Assembly (NCBI GenBank): GCA_904063045.1
Contig: CAJFCJ010000015.1
Coordinates: 434,001-498,000, forward strand
Length of the DNA: 64,000 nt
From: Dimorphilus gyrociliatus
Lineage: Eukaryota; Annelida; Polychaeta; Dinophilidae
Direction: 5' to 3'
Shown: piece by piece, positions 1 through 12,928 of the stretch
Layout of the letters: each line of letters starts with the position of its first letter
Position numbering within the stretch: position 1 is the first letter of the stretch
Translations under genes and position numbers: made by a program
Notes under the pieces: generated by a model
The model's input: only the letters and a program-made list of their open reading frames with translations
What the model was told of the DNA's origin: nothing
Database searches by the model: none

Positions 1-433
1 TTTACATAGGAAACAGTTGTTTTAATCGCTTTTTTTAAATAAATTAAGCGAATTCTTTTAAAGAAAAAATATGAATTATTCATAAAATAATATTGTTTTA
101 ACAGTTTTTAAAAAATAAAACTTAAGGATCTGAACGAATAAACGATAACAATCTAGTTATTCAAATACTAATAATAATAAAGATAAAAACTTACAAGGAT
201 ATTTAAGAGAGCAAGTTGATAAAAATTTAATAAAATATGGCAAAGTTTTTCCGAAAAAAAACAAGAATATTTTTTCCTATACCGTTGAAAAATCCGCCTG
301 CAACGACTCGCTTTGAGCCTTCGGATTGCGACAATTGCGCCGCCTAGTGTCAAATCGAAACGCTTAATAGAATTAGACGTCGAGTGTAGGAGGGTTGAGT
401 TTTTTAGACGTCGCAATTCGGCCGTTGGCTACC
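1..433. other. window edge, no supported gene; GC-richer island at about 280-433
   Basis: The first 270 bases are AT-rich with no gene I can support. Bases about 280-470 are clearly richer in GC than their surroundings and run up to an ATG at 434 in a strong Kozak-like context (gctaccATGG), so this could be a promoter and 5' leader. Open frames on the minus strand across the island are overlapping and unlike any family I know. Confidence 0.3.
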
Positions 434-559
434 ATGGAAAGGTGTCGCAAAAAGGCAGTTAGGTTACTCTCATTCTTCATTATTTTTTTATTTATTTCAC
501 TTTTTTTCAAGAGAAAAATATTCTTTGTTTTCTCACATTTTTTCAAAGAGGACATCTAG
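434..559 (+). CDS. candidate first exon or small membrane peptide (weak)
   Basis: A 41-codon frame opens with an ATG in near-perfect Kozak context. It has a basic N-terminus (MERCRKKAVR), then a strongly hydrophobic run of about 14 residues and another basic patch, the pattern of a signal anchor of a type II membrane protein. No matching downstream exon was found, so it may be the first exon of a longer gene, a tiny protein, or chance. The hydrophobic part is encoded by T-rich sequence, which weakens the case. Confidence 0.2.
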   Translation: MERCRKKAVRLLSFFIIFLFISLFFKRKIFFVFSHFFKEDI

Positions 560-1628
560 AAAGTAGGGCAAGGAATTTTATAGATGGGAAAGGGAGGTTT
601 GGTTGGGTTACAGGTTTATTAGAAGAAAAAGGATAAGGGTGAGAACTCTAAAGCTTAAGGGGGATCATATGCATTGTAAGAGCGAAAAAAATATTTCGAC
701 AATCTGACGAGGAATAAGGAAAATAGATTTTGAGCAGAGGAGAGACCCAGTAACCTATGCCTATAGAACTCTAAGGTCAGGACGCCATCCCTTAAACAAT
801 ATTCTTCGATTTTGTTCTTTTGCCTTTATTTTATGTATATATATTTATATATATTTATATATATACATAAAGGATTACTTCTTAGAATTAATTTCTTTCT
901 TTGTACACTTAGCGTAAACTTTTCAAGTTTAAAGGACTAATGGGAATGAGAAGAGATGAAGGAGAAGGATAGATAGTTAGATAGATAGATAAATAGATAG
1001 ATAGAGAGAAAGAGAGACAGTTTCCTACTTTCCGCCTCTCGTTGATATAGTCGGAGAGCATTCTTTCTATTTCCTTCTTTTGGTTGATTTTAACGGGTTT
1101 TTTTCCCGTTGTACTTTTTTTTCAGCCTAACCTTGGTGAAAAGCAGCAAAGGCTGATCCTGCCGTAGGGTGTTTTTCAAAGTCCAGAAAATATACATATA
1201 TACGTATTACAAATAACCCAATAGCCCCTTACAATTGTTATCTGTTCTTTTCAATCTTTGAAAGATGAGCTCAGAAGGTTGAGGCGGTTAATTAGGTTCT
1301 TCTTTCTTGTAGATTTTACTTCTCCATTGATGATTATGAATATTGAAGGAGGATCAGAAATTTATCTGTTCTATACGCAAGGATGTTAGGGTCCTTGTGA
1401 TTATTATATGCTATACTATTTCGCTTATTTATGTACATATATGACAAATCTTTTATGGGCGTTTTGAGTAGGAGATCGCATCCACCGTTGACACCACGCG
1501 AATGCTTTCTGAGGTTTAGGATCCAGGATCATCATTGTAGCCGTAATGAGTCAATTCGCTGGCAACCATTAATTATGCGTAATTGGTTTGAATTAGACGT
1601 CGAATATGAGGTGCTGTTACTTCCCTTC

Positions 1629-2286
1629 TTAAAGGCCACATTCTCCACCAGCAACACGGACGTCATCGATACCGATATCAGCAAATGCACCTAGGTCCAA
1701 GATTGTCTCAAAGACAATCTTGTAACCGAACCTAGTCAGTTCGCCTGGCACGTCTATGTTCGCTTTTGTCCAGAATGTGCCTTGATTGCCATACGCCGAC
1801 CACTTTGGTGTCGGACCACTATCTTTTGTGTGGGTATACACATTTAACGTTCCTACGTTATAACCAACCATATAATAGAAGAAACTAACACAATGACTGT
1901 CCATCCCAAAATAATAGGGACTAGCAATAAAAGTTTTTTGACCTCTGTATCGACCTCTTTCTGGTGAACTACTTGCAATATGCAGAAAATAGCCTGTCGG
2001 GAGGAACTAATTAGATAGATTAAAGTTGGCTGTATCATGCATTTGTACCTCGCTCACTACCGCAAGTATGGTCTATCAAAGAAAGACCAGATGGCAGCAC
2101 TGCAACGTTTGAACGACCCCACCAGATGTCACTTAGCGAATTTGAATTATTTTCCTCGAAACCGCAAAGAGCATCATCTTCAAAGCCGCAAAACATTGTT
2201 GTATGTGCTATAAATTGAAAAATATAAAAATTTATGTTTATCATTATGAATTGGCCTATGGATTTGCAATGAAATAAAAAGTTCAT
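1629..2286 (-). CDS. MAM-domain protein (secreted or membrane)
   Basis: Two exons, 2286..2049 and 1993..1629, with a 55-bp GT-AG intron, encode about 200 residues. The join restores the frame exactly (CGSER|GYFLHI). The product is nearly all one MAM domain, an extracellular adhesion and oligomerisation module: it starts MFCGFEDDALCGFEEN, has the DIWWGRS stretch and paired Cys, and ends with the typical DIGIDDVRVAGGEC just before the stop. The N-terminus is unsure: the frame runs open to an ATG at 2286, giving a hydrophobic leader that could be a signal peptide, but a good acceptor at about 2208 (caatttatag) allows an upstream exon instead. MAM domains usually sit in larger proteins (meprins, RPTP mu), so a single-domain protein ending right after the MAM is short for the group. 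Confidence 0.75.
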
Positions 2287-2313
2287 GTAACAAAGCAACA
2301 ATTGGACCCTCAT

Positions 2314-3476
2314 TTTTTATCAAATGTCATTTAATTAATGGTTAAGTTGGATAGCGCTATTCTACTAATCACTAACAATATGTTTTACATTAAATATTAT
2401 ATTTTACAATAAATAAAATAAAGACTATTTAAAGGTTTTGTATCCTTAATGGAAAAAGTAAACATAAACTACTCAGAAACGATCAGATAACCACTTTTTC
2501 TCTCAACCTGTCTTTTATTTAAGGTTTCAGGTCTTAATAAAAACGAGAGGTTTTTATAAAACATATTAAAATCAAATGGTAAAGCTTTGTTTTAATTATA
2601 TATGAATAAAGTGTTGATTTATCAGCAATCATAAGCAGTTGAAAACAGGAGCTTTAAACTTAGACTTATTGTCTTTCATTGAGTTGTTCCTTGGATCTGT
2701 CCATCGGCGTGTCTGCACGCGCTTGTGTATATATATTTACATATATACATGTGTGTATGTATATATACATATATACATGTGTGTATGTATATATACATAT
2801 ATATATTTCTCACTCACTCTCTCTCTCACACACACACACACACACATACATACACAAAGGTGTACATACAGATATATATATACATAATACATACAAGAAC
2901 ACTTTTCTCTCTTTTTTCTATCAGACTTTTCTCTTTTTTTACCCTTTTTCTCTAATTGTCTCTAAAGAGCTTTATTATAATTATTGTTAGTATGCATACA
3001 CGTGTAAAAGAGACATGGAAGCAGTATATATTCTGTCACCCTTAACTCTCTATATGTAATATATATAAATATATATATATATAAATAGATATATATATAT
3101 ATATATACACCTATCTAAATATACAGAATATATATATTGTATAAAACAGTTGGATTATATAAATAGAGCAGATATCTTTGAATAATTCCGGAGGGTTTTT
3201 GTTGAAGTTTCGAATAGAAAAAATAAGTAAAGATTTTCTATGAAAAATTTTTTTGTTATCTTTGAAAATAGGAACCTTTTATGTGCTGTATGGTCGTTAT
3301 TTTTACTATTTTAACTCAGCCTATTCGCATTTTTTATCTATCTTCCCTTGAATAAACAAAAAAATAGTTATCTCTAACTATTTCGCTCTTTCTTTACATA
3401 TTTTCCTTTTTACTTGGCATAGTCTTAACACATTGTGCAGAAAGGTAAAATTCTAATCATTCCCCTCCTGCTACAA
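2314..3476. repeat. microsatellite-rich intergenic stretch
   Basis: No gene seen. At about 2727-2810 a unit of roughly 28 bp made of TATA and CATG/TGTATG steps is repeated almost exactly twice, followed by CT and CA runs (2818-2846). At about 3058-3110 there is a long TA run. The open frames across these runs are only repeat translations (IYIYIY, THTHTH). Confidence 0.8.
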
Positions 3477-4160
3477 CTATTTGGTAATGCCATCTATCGG
3501 CATAAATTTACCACCAGGGTTAGAAAACTTACAATTTCTACAGCGATTCAAAGTTGGAAGAACTACTGCAAGTTGTTTTCGAAGTATTTTGGCAAGTCTC
3601 ATCCATTTTCTAACTTCTTGCTTCAGAACTTTGTTCTGTCTAGCAACTGCTCTAAAATCATCTGTACAGTTTTCGAACTCATCTTCTAAATAGCTGTGAT
3701 TCCTTTTTAATTCCTCGTTGAAATCCATAGATGTCTGAAGAAGTGTTCTGGCTGCCTTTAATTTCTCTTCTTGCTCTCGAAGTTGCTTCTTTTGTTCATC
3801 ATTCTTTTCCATAAGTTTTTCTATCAAACTCTCTAACTTTTCGATCTTTTCATTTTGCTTTTCACTTTTCCTTCTTTCTTCTTCATAGAGTCTCTTGAGT
3901 TTTTCTTTTGAGCTTTGACAATCATCCAAATCTTTTCTAAACTTATGAAACTTTTCACCCAGCTCATACAACATATCCCGTTCATCTTGCGAAACCTTCT
4001 CTGCCTCTTGCTGCTGTTGTTCGAAACGTGTTCCACAATATCTATTTGCATCTACATCTATTTCAAGTCGACTTCCAACCCGACGAATAGAGCAATCCTC
4101 CTCCCATGAATATGGAAGATAGATAGAAATGATGAGAAGGAAACGCAAGAGAACTTCCAT
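3477..4160 (-). CDS. secreted coiled-coil protein, 227 aa, single exon
   Basis: An intact one-exon frame of 227 residues. Residues 1-18 form a hydrophobic signal peptide (MEVLLRFLLIISIYLPYS). From about residue 45 to 165 there is a long, highly charged Glu/Lys/Gln-rich coiled coil (runs such as KNDEQKKQLREQEEKLKAA). Cys residues lie near the mature N-terminus (C23, C42) and in the tail (a CRNC pair near residue 210), so disulfide-linked oligomers are plausible. The basic C-terminal 60 residues follow the coil. I do not recognise the family. Codon use and length make it a real gene; the function is unknown. Confidence 0.7.
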   Translation of the reverse strand: MEVLLRFLLIISIYLPYSWEEDCSIRRVGSRLEIDVDANRYCGTRFEQQQQEAEKVSQDERDMLYELGEKFHKFRKDLDDCQSSKEKLKRLYEEERRKSEKQNEKIEKLESLIEKLMEKNDEQKKQLREQEEKLKAARTLLQTSMDFNEELKRNHSYLEDEFENCTDDFRAVARQNKVLKQEVRKWMRLAKILRKQLAVVLPTLNRCRNCKFSNPGGKFMPIDGITK

Positions 4161-5525
4161 TGCCGACGTCCACTTTCAGAGTGCGATTCTGGAAAAGATT
4201 CTCCACATTTGTTAATCATATGTCGAAACATTCCATTTCAAAGTCACTTAGTGCATGTTCCGATTTTCCGAGGTCGGCTGACCGTGTTATATAACTTATT
4301 TTTATAAAAATCAATTGTCTACGGAGTTACCCTTAAGTATTTTACAGTGAGGCTTAGCTTGGAGCATCATTGAACATCAGATGCAAAAAAAACCGGGTTT
4401 TGACGCAGATGAAACTGTTTTTAAAGATGTGATTTAGAGAGTAGAAAGAGAAGATTCGAAAAAAAGCTTTAAAATATCTAGACAGACTTATGAAGATGGA
4501 TAGAAAGGAGACAGGGAGAGGATAATCTATACATTGTGCATTACTTCCTATCAAATGATATTAAAATCATAACTTTCTCCCCGAAATTATCAAACTTAAT
4601 AAGCGTCTTAAATGGTTAATGCATTCAATCAAAAGATTTGTATTCGTTGGTGAAATTTTTAAAATTGTTTATAATGTATTAAACTATTTAGAAAGCAAAT
4701 ACGATAGATGGAGCCATAAGATTCTTTCTCTAGAGTTTAATTTCTTTAATCACGTCTTATTCTCATTATTTATCTTCGTATTTCTCGATCGGACGAATTG
4801 GAAAGGTCCCATAGTTTCGGTTAAAACTGGTGAAAGTTCCAATTCATTCATTATAATAATTGAGAAACGAAATATCAAACAAAGAATAACTGTTAAAATT
4901 GATAAACGACAAAAAAACCGTTTAGAGAATTCCGTAAAGGAATCTTTAACGTGTCCGTCACTTTTATAATAGCATTCCGGATCCTTTATTTCTATGGAAT
5001 TAATCCATTTTTTATTAATAAAAGTCATTTGGATTAGTATCCTATATTTTTATTTATTATTTCTTTATTCTTTGTGTTTTTTTAACAAAAATTGAAAAAA
5101 AAATAACGTCACCATGATTCCAAACAGATTAAGACGGATAGATAATTTATAAGAACAAAATGACCTAAATTGGCTTTATTGAAGAACTTAAATAAGCTTT
5201 TTATTTCATCAGTTTTTTTTATTAGAGGAGATGGAGAACTATAGATATACTGTATAAATTTATATATTTACATTGTTTTTATATATATATATATGCTATT
5301 TATATGTGTAGATTGACAGATAGAGATAGATTGATATCGAGAAAGAAAGGAAGAGAGATTTAGAGCAATAGATACATTGACGAAAAAGAAGACTTGTCTT
5401 ATATATATTTTTATTATTCATTTTTCTCTACCACCTTTTTATTTATCTGTAAAATGTTTATCTTCCTCTCTCTGAGTTGATTATTAAGTATTAAAAAAAA
5501 AAACAATGAACAATGACGAGAAATG
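4161..5525. other. intergenic, no supported gene
   Basis: Two overlapping frames on opposite strands at 4619-5028 (116 and 92 codons) have no domain, no splice context and AT-driven composition; I treat them as chance. Short TA runs occur at about 5280-5295. Confidence 0.5.
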
Positions 5526-8500
5526 TCAAATTCTCTTTGCTTTAAGTGATTTAACGAGTGGAGTATTTAATGAATTATCACTATAGTTGATACTTGTGGC
5601 TTCATAAATAGCATCAGCTGACAACCTGGAATTATACATATCTTTCATCCTTGGATTCTCAGAAACTTGTGACGTGGAACTGCAAAAAAGGGGAAGGAAT
5701 GGAAATGATATAAAAAATTTAAAGATGGAGCATCAGCCAATAAGCTAGTTGCTTTTGCTGATTATACTTTGAAGTTAAGACATTATCTGTCTTTTTCAAT
5801 ATGAATGACTTACTTTTCATGCCTCTCATACGCAAAATACCTTTGTTTCCAAGCTCTAATTTGACTTGTCCCATGGGTTTTGAAATAACACACGCTAAGA
5901 ATAATTACTGCTAAAAGTACAGCGCCTCCTAACGTTCCAGCGATGATAACCAAGTGATTGATCTTTGAGGGGAACGTTCCCTTCGAAACTTCATTGCCTA
6001 CAGTACTGACATCTGAAATACATGGATTATGTCAATATTAGTTTAATTTCGGGGGAGGGTAAAGGGGAACAATATTTGTACTAACCAAAATCCTCGCAGA
6101 GTTCTCCGCTAAATCCATGAAAACAGAGACATTCGAAGGAAGCTTCTAAATCTTTACATTTTCCTCCATTTTTGCAAGGATAACTTTCGCATTCGTTGAC
6201 GTTAATTTCACAAAGATTACCTATTTTTGTGTAGAAAAAGGAATTATTTCCTCAATTTTGGATTTCTTTCTTAAAATATAATTCATTTATCTTTCTTTTC
6301 TTCAGCGCCGTCTAACGGATATTAAAAAAGCTTACTTTTCTACCGCTAATTTACCAGCTAAAGGTTAATATTGTAGCCTTTTGTCAATGATTTACCATCA
6401 AAGCTGGTAAAACGTAGCGTATCTTAACTATTATATAGAGGGAGCCACCAAAATGGGAATATCTAATGCATTTTTATTATGGTTTGGAAACGCCGGTCAG
6501 AAAGCGATTAAACGGAAATTGTAGAAAGAAGGCGCGTAGTTTGTTCCCTAGAGAATTTCAAATTTCCTACATTCTTTTCCCTGAAAAAACCATATACAAA
6601 GGAGAGATAATTTCACAACTTTGGTGCAATTAATTAGACAATATTTGTCAACTAAGAAGACAAATCCCTCATCTCCCACCCTTGTTCGATTAATGTTCGC
6701 TTTCCTTACCGTTGAATGTTTGACGCTAAGTTTGTTTTTTATCCCCTAGCATGTATGAAGAAGATTTATAAAAGGAAACCTCTTTTTTAATAAGAACATT
6801 AGTGAACACACCTAATCCTTAAAAACCCTGAAAGCTGAGTTTTCTCTTTATTCTACCCTTTTATAAGGAAAATAAGATAGAAGAGATAAAAAATAATATA
6901 CATTTGGTAAGAAAGAAATAATGCCTTCAACGAAACATAAATCATAGGAAAGCGGAAAGTAAAGAATGCGTCGAATAGGCCTAATTTTTTGTAAAAATTT
7001 CCTCGTCCTCTATGCAGATACGCAGTGAACGCCTGAAATGGCTGGCTGTCAAACATACTTTCGATATTCATTGTTACATTAAGAGTAGAGCGCAGAGCCT
7101 CAAAATGTTTGTTTGCGCATAAGATTGCAAGCTATCCAACTGTTAATCTCCTAAGCTTCAAAAAAAAAAAAAAAAGGATTTAAGATTGATATCCACCTGT
7201 CCATCCATTTTTGCAAATGCATTTAAATTCTTTGCCAAGATCGACGCAATCTTCTTCATTCTTACATGGGGACGGCTTGCATAAATCGACCTTTTTATAT
7301 CAAAAGAAAAAGGAGATGGTGTTACTATTTTTCCCTTCAGTTGAATAAGTAAAGATAATTCGTATTTTATATGAAAAAGTAAACAAACTTTGATTTCGCA
7401 TTTTTCTCCCGTAAATCCGTTTGGACAGAAACATTCGTATCCACTTCCTATCTGCGAACAATGTCCCCCATTCTGGCAGGGCGAACTAACGCATTTTTGT
7501 AAGTTGATTTCGCAATTTCGTCCAGAATATCCTGTTTCGGTCCAAAATAATATTTACTCAATTAATGCAAAAATCGTGTATATAACTGAACCTTTCCAAT
7601 ATAAAAAAAATTTATTGATCTCTACTCTATAATTTTTGTTAAGAGCGTGCCGTTTTAATTAATTCTACCTTAATGCCATTTTCTCTATTCTCTCTTTGCT
7701 AAATTTTCATCAGAGAAATTCCAAGTTTTTCATTTAATTATAATGATAGTTTAATATTTTTCCTTATGTTTTTAATAGAGAAGATTAGAAATATACTTAA
7801 CGAACAGTAATTAATGATCATTTTAATATTGGTAAGTAAATAAAAAGAAAAGGATAATGAGAGCATTTTACCTTGTCCCTTTGATCTAATACATTACTTG
7901 AAAGCGTGTCAGTCCTCATTTAGATGGTAAAATATATGTTATCCCTATTTTTTTACCTTCCTATGTACTCCATACATATATACTATATACAATTTTGTAT
8001 TGATGCTGATAATAAAAGAAAAGTTACCTGGCATACAGTAACATTGGTAAGCATCTGCCTTATCAATGCACAATCCGTTAATGCATGGGTTACTATAGCA
8101 ATCATTCCTGTCAACTTCACAGTGATCTCCTTTAAAAGCTGTAAAGAAAAGAAGAATAAATACGAAATGTTCTATAAAGATTCTATTAAAATATTGATTT
8201 ATTAAAGTAAATTAAAGGTATGCTTCTAAGACATTCACTTATTCGTACCTGGCGGGCAATTGCACTCGAAATATGTCCGATTACCTACACAAGTTGCATT
8301 ATGCAAGCAAGGTTGTTTATCGCACAAGTTGTTCACATGGCTTTCACAGTTCTCACCCGTAAAACCTGTTATGTAAAATAGATAATTTTTGTATTAATAT
8401 CTTATAAGTAGAAAATATGTGCGTAAGGAGAAAAAAGTACTGGATTTGAAAGCATTTTATATGTAAAGAGGAGGAATAATTTCGTTGAGAGAGGATAAAA

Positions 8501-11500
8501 AGAGGAAGGACAAAAATTGAGAGGGAAAGAGGGTCAGAGAAGAAAAAGGGTCAATAATTGATTTAGAAAGAATATTAACTTAACAATTAGTTATTTTATA
8601 GGTTAGGACGACAATTAAGTAACTAAATGAACTTTCTATTTTTAGATCTTTTTTGTTTTTTCACTTATTATCGAGGCTATTATTAGACGCCTCTCTTTAA
8701 AACTAAAAAATAATAGCATAAAGAAAAATGACGATAACATTGAAAGAGAAACAATTTGCATTTACCGACCTAGTTTGCAACTGCAATTATATTTTTTTCC
8801 AGTCGGATCTCCGTAATGATCTAAGCATTTACCATCATTTAAGCACGGCGACGAGACACAAGCATCCTTATCTTCGCAATATTTACCTGTCCATCCAGGA
8901 CAGCATTGACAAGTGTAAGATTTCTGATTGAAAAGAAAGAGCTTAGCATAATTTTATCTTTTATTTAATTATTTGTTAGATGTTTATAAAGTACATATTG
9001 TATACTATGAACTTTTCAATAATAACAAGAAAGTGTCTATACATCCATAACGGGAGAGAAGGTGAAAAAAAGGAAAAAAAGAGAGAATATATATTTAACG
9101 CAAAGAAAAAATTGAATTTTTCTTTTTCACCCTTTAAAAACCGTTTTAACATCGTATTTCTTTAACCTTGTCCATTTGTTTTCTCTTAATCTATACATTT
9201 ACAAATTAATAGGAATCCGGTACAACGGATTTCACTTCAAAGCATCAACGAAAAAGAATACAGCTTAATAAAACAAAGTTTATTTAAGATGAGTAATCAA
9301 TACATAGTACCGATTAAGACGTCTAGAATTGTTCGTAACCTAGTCTTAGGCCTACGTTTATATTAAACCAAATCTGATCTATATCGTGCGAATAAATTAC
9401 TATAAATACCAAAGGTTGTTGCGTATTTTAGAGACGTACATTTCGTTAGAATAATCACAGTTATCCTGTATATATATTTATAGATAGATGGATAGATAGA
9501 TGGATAGAGAGAGAGAGAGAGAGATAGAGAAATATGCAAATATATTTTACATCTACATCTATGTTATGAAAAAAAAGTGATCAATCTGTGACTAAAAGAT
9601 TAACGGTGTTAAAATCGAAATTCTCAATAGCCTTTATGTAAGGAGTAAGAAAACGTCAATTTCCTTTTTTCTTTTCCCTTTTTTTAGACTCTATAGACAG
9701 TTTTTTTATGTTTCGGCGAAGAAAGGGAGAAGAAGAAAAAATCTAAAACTAATTAAATGATGAGCTATCCGCAAATAGTATATTACTATGTTTCTTAATA
9801 AATATTCTACGTTTCCCACGTACAATCCCTGAAGGGGCTTTTAAAGCCTAACTTGTATATATCGGGGGATAAATGATGACGTCATAGGAAATATCTTTTA
9901 AAGCGTATATGTCTACTACAGATTTCGGTTCTCGAGATCTAAATCAAAAAAATAAGATTATATACTAGATTGATTAATCAAGAGTGGATGAGCGAAAAGA
10001 AGAACTGAATACAAGGGGCTTTGGGGCCTTCGTATTCTTTCTCTTACGTTTATTTTCTATCCTCGATTAACGTCGGAAATCAAACGTTTTTGTAACTTTC
10101 TACGCTAGGATAAACTTGGATCAACCTTTTTTTTCTGCAGCATAAATATATACCTATTTATTATTCAAGACTATGACTTAGCAGCGTATAGAGCATTAAT
10201 AAATTAAATTATTAATTATCCTTCAGTTTTACCATAAGAATCGACTTGTTTTTTGTCGACGTCCTCCTTCATTTTTTTTCTTTCTCTCTCTCTCTCTCCC
10301 TCTTTCTTGTTCTACTTTAAAGGAAACGCAAAGATGGTATGCTAGATTATCTGTACCGCTCTATAAGCCTCGAGGGCGAAAGGGGAAGAAAATTCGACAG
10401 CGAAGAAGAAAATTAATTGAGGGGAAAAAAGATAATGGCAAATATAAATAGGAAATTTTAAGGACATTTCTGCATGTTCCATAAAAAAATCGGCGACATA
10501 ACCTCATTTTTTATATACAGACAAATGTATTCTACCTGCGTTCTATGCGTCACACATCGTCCTCGTTTCCAGCAAGCATCTTTCATTTTAGGTTCTTGAC
10601 AATCATTCTTCTTTACAGTTACGTTCAATTTTAGGCCGTATTTACATTTGTATATCAATTCAGGCGTCATTTCCGCTATTGAAAGGGAAACACAATTTTA
10701 TCAACACATATAAAAGAAAGGTAAAGATTGCCAGTTATATTATTCTATTTCGAAATAAACATTAACTTCGCTCGACCTTTTCGTCTAATTAGTTTTGTTT
10801 GACAAATAAAACTAGTTTAACGGGCTTCTGTAATTTTTACATAACCCTTCATAGTTGACAAAAGAATGAAAAGATTTATTTTACATACCCAAAAAGTAAT
10901 TCGAACCATAGTCCATATCTTTAAGTTCGATGTAAACATCCTCAGAGGTCCTTTCTCCAACAAGAGGTTTCCCTCCAGATGTCTGGCATATTTCAAATGA
11001 ATTGTTATCCACTTTAAAATATTGAAATGCTATTGATTCATTTATTTTCCGACTCGGGTAGAATCTAAAAGAATATTTTATTAAATAATGAAATAATAAA
11101 AGACAAAAACAGATATATTTCTCTAATTATTTATCTATTATTCGTACCGTAGACGAACTCCAGGCTGAATTTCCACGGGCATTAGCTGCGGGGATAATGA
11201 CTCTATTTCATTGCCCAGGTGATGACAAGTTGGAAAGGACTCGCAGATATGCTACAAAATACGATGAGAAATATTATAATTAAGTTGTTTTAACTCGCGC
11301 GTTTAGAATATATATAGCATATGCTTATTTAAAATAAGAGGAAGAGAAACGTGTTGTCAAAGCCGTATTTTTTCTCAGCAATGATTATAGTAATAAAAAA
11401 AAAAAACGCTTTCTTACATGTTTTCTATTTTTTTCTTATAGCGCCACATTAACGTCTATTTCATATACTGCACTCAATAATTAAGTTCCTTAAATGTAGT

Positions 11501-12928
11501 TTAGAAACTTGTTAAGTTTAAGTGATAATTAGTCGTATAGAAAATTAAAATATGAAACTAGCCTATTAAAGTGTGCTCCTATAGATTTCTTCCTTTTGTT
11601 GTTTATAATAGTAATTATCGAGCATTTGTTTTTTATGCTTGTCTCTTTTTTTTTAAAAAGAAAACGCCAAGAAGAATCTGTTAGCGCTATTTAATTTTGG
11701 TTGAGCTAATCTTATTTAAAATTAAATTACATTTACCGTAGAGTGTAAGCTTTCTATTTAGATAAGATAAGAAAACAAAGAAGAGACATAGTAATGCAAA
11801 GCTATTTATAATGATTACGAAGCATTACGATATTATTATCCACGGATTAAATCGAGTAATCGCGTGAGTTAAAATGGAGTGTTTCTCTATGGTTATCGGA
11901 CATATAAATGAAAGATTCAGTAATTTTTTAAATCAGAGTATAAGAAATATGATAGAGAACCGGAAGAGGGATCGAGAGAAAGACAAAATGAGAGTGAAAT
12001 AGTGATGTAGTGGAACAGACAAAGAAATACAGAAAGAGACAGGCGAGGAGAAAAAGAAAAAGAGTGAGAGAATGTTATTTTCTTGATTCAACTTTACTTC
12101 TCTTGGGGAAGGCTTATTCTCAACGGCCTAATAGATAAACCTTACAAATCTAATAAAATTAAGGGCATAAAAAAAATATAAAGACTTATAGTCTATAAAT
12201 ATAGGGACTAGAAAACAACATGATATAATAATCCTGAAGCTACGAATGGGTCAGTAGTCGCGTATCTACAATTTTATCTAATAATAAGCTTAGAGATGTT
12301 CGATTTTCTCTCTTCTTATTTCCCATTAGAATTTTCTTTTTAAGCGAACCACCCAATAAACGAGAGAAAATTTTCTAAACTTGTATAGTTATATGTAGAA
12401 TAGTCTCTGGGGAATGACGTCAAAACTAGCTTGATAAATAAGTAGGAAAATGTCAATTTTTTTATGACATAAAAAGTTTTCTTTTTTTTTTGAACACAGT
12501 CTAATAAATAATAAAAAAAACTAGAGAGAAGAGAAAAATCAATGAAAGAGAAAACATTGAATTTTAAACAACACCTGGCTTTAAAAAAAAAATGAATTTT
12601 TTTTTATTTTTTTAATATCAATTATTTAATTTGATAGATTATTTTTTTTTGCTAGTTTATACTATTATGAATATTCTGTTATTGTTGATTAAAATGCTAA
12701 TTTTGATACCTTGCCGTACATCCATTCTACCGAAATAACTTTCTCTGGATTGTCTGTCCATTCAACGTATCCTTTTGGCAATGGTAATTTATTAGGGCAG
12801 GTGACTGAGGGAAAATTTTGACCAGTTTCGTTTAATCCGTAAGATTTGAGTGGAATGAGAACGAGCGAAAAGTAGAAGAAAAACATTCCGCTTTTAACTC
12901 TGATTATTTTCCAACATATCACGTTCAT
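5526..12928 (-). CDS. type I transmembrane receptor-like protein with about seven EGF modules, 581 aa
   Basis: Twelve exons: 12928..12710, 11251..11148, 11064..10889, 10675..10536, 8923..8770, 8365..8249, 8138..8028, 7531..7389, 7290..7197, 6220..6086, 6012..5814, 5679..5526. All junctions keep phase; most EGF exons are phase 1, as usual for this module. The protein has a signal peptide (hydrophobic FFFYFSLVLIPL), then about 170 residues with Cys and N-glycosylation sequons that match no domain I know, then about seven EGF modules (for example DCYSNPCINGLC, CQNGGHC, CKNGGKC), a membrane span (VIIAGTLGGAVLLAVIILSV) and a tail of about 80 residues with several Tyr (AIYEATSINYSDNS). The layout recalls Delta/Notch-related or DNER-type surface proteins, but there is no DSL domain. 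One donor (8769, GTCGGT) is unusual. Likely acts in cell-cell contact; the ligand is unknown. Confidence 0.85.

Noticed and set aside
2639-2990. Three overlapping plus-strand frames of 76-103 codons
   Set aside because: They are translations of TA/CA/CT microsatellites (IYIYTCVY, THTHTH) in three frames at once.
4619-5028. A 116-codon plus frame and a 92-codon minus frame overlapping each other
   Set aside because: AT-driven composition, no domain, no splice context, and no reason to prefer either strand.
7390-8931. Plus-strand frames across 7390-7632, 7924-8205 and 8728-8931
   Set aside because: They are antisense shadows of EGF exons of the minus-strand receptor gene.
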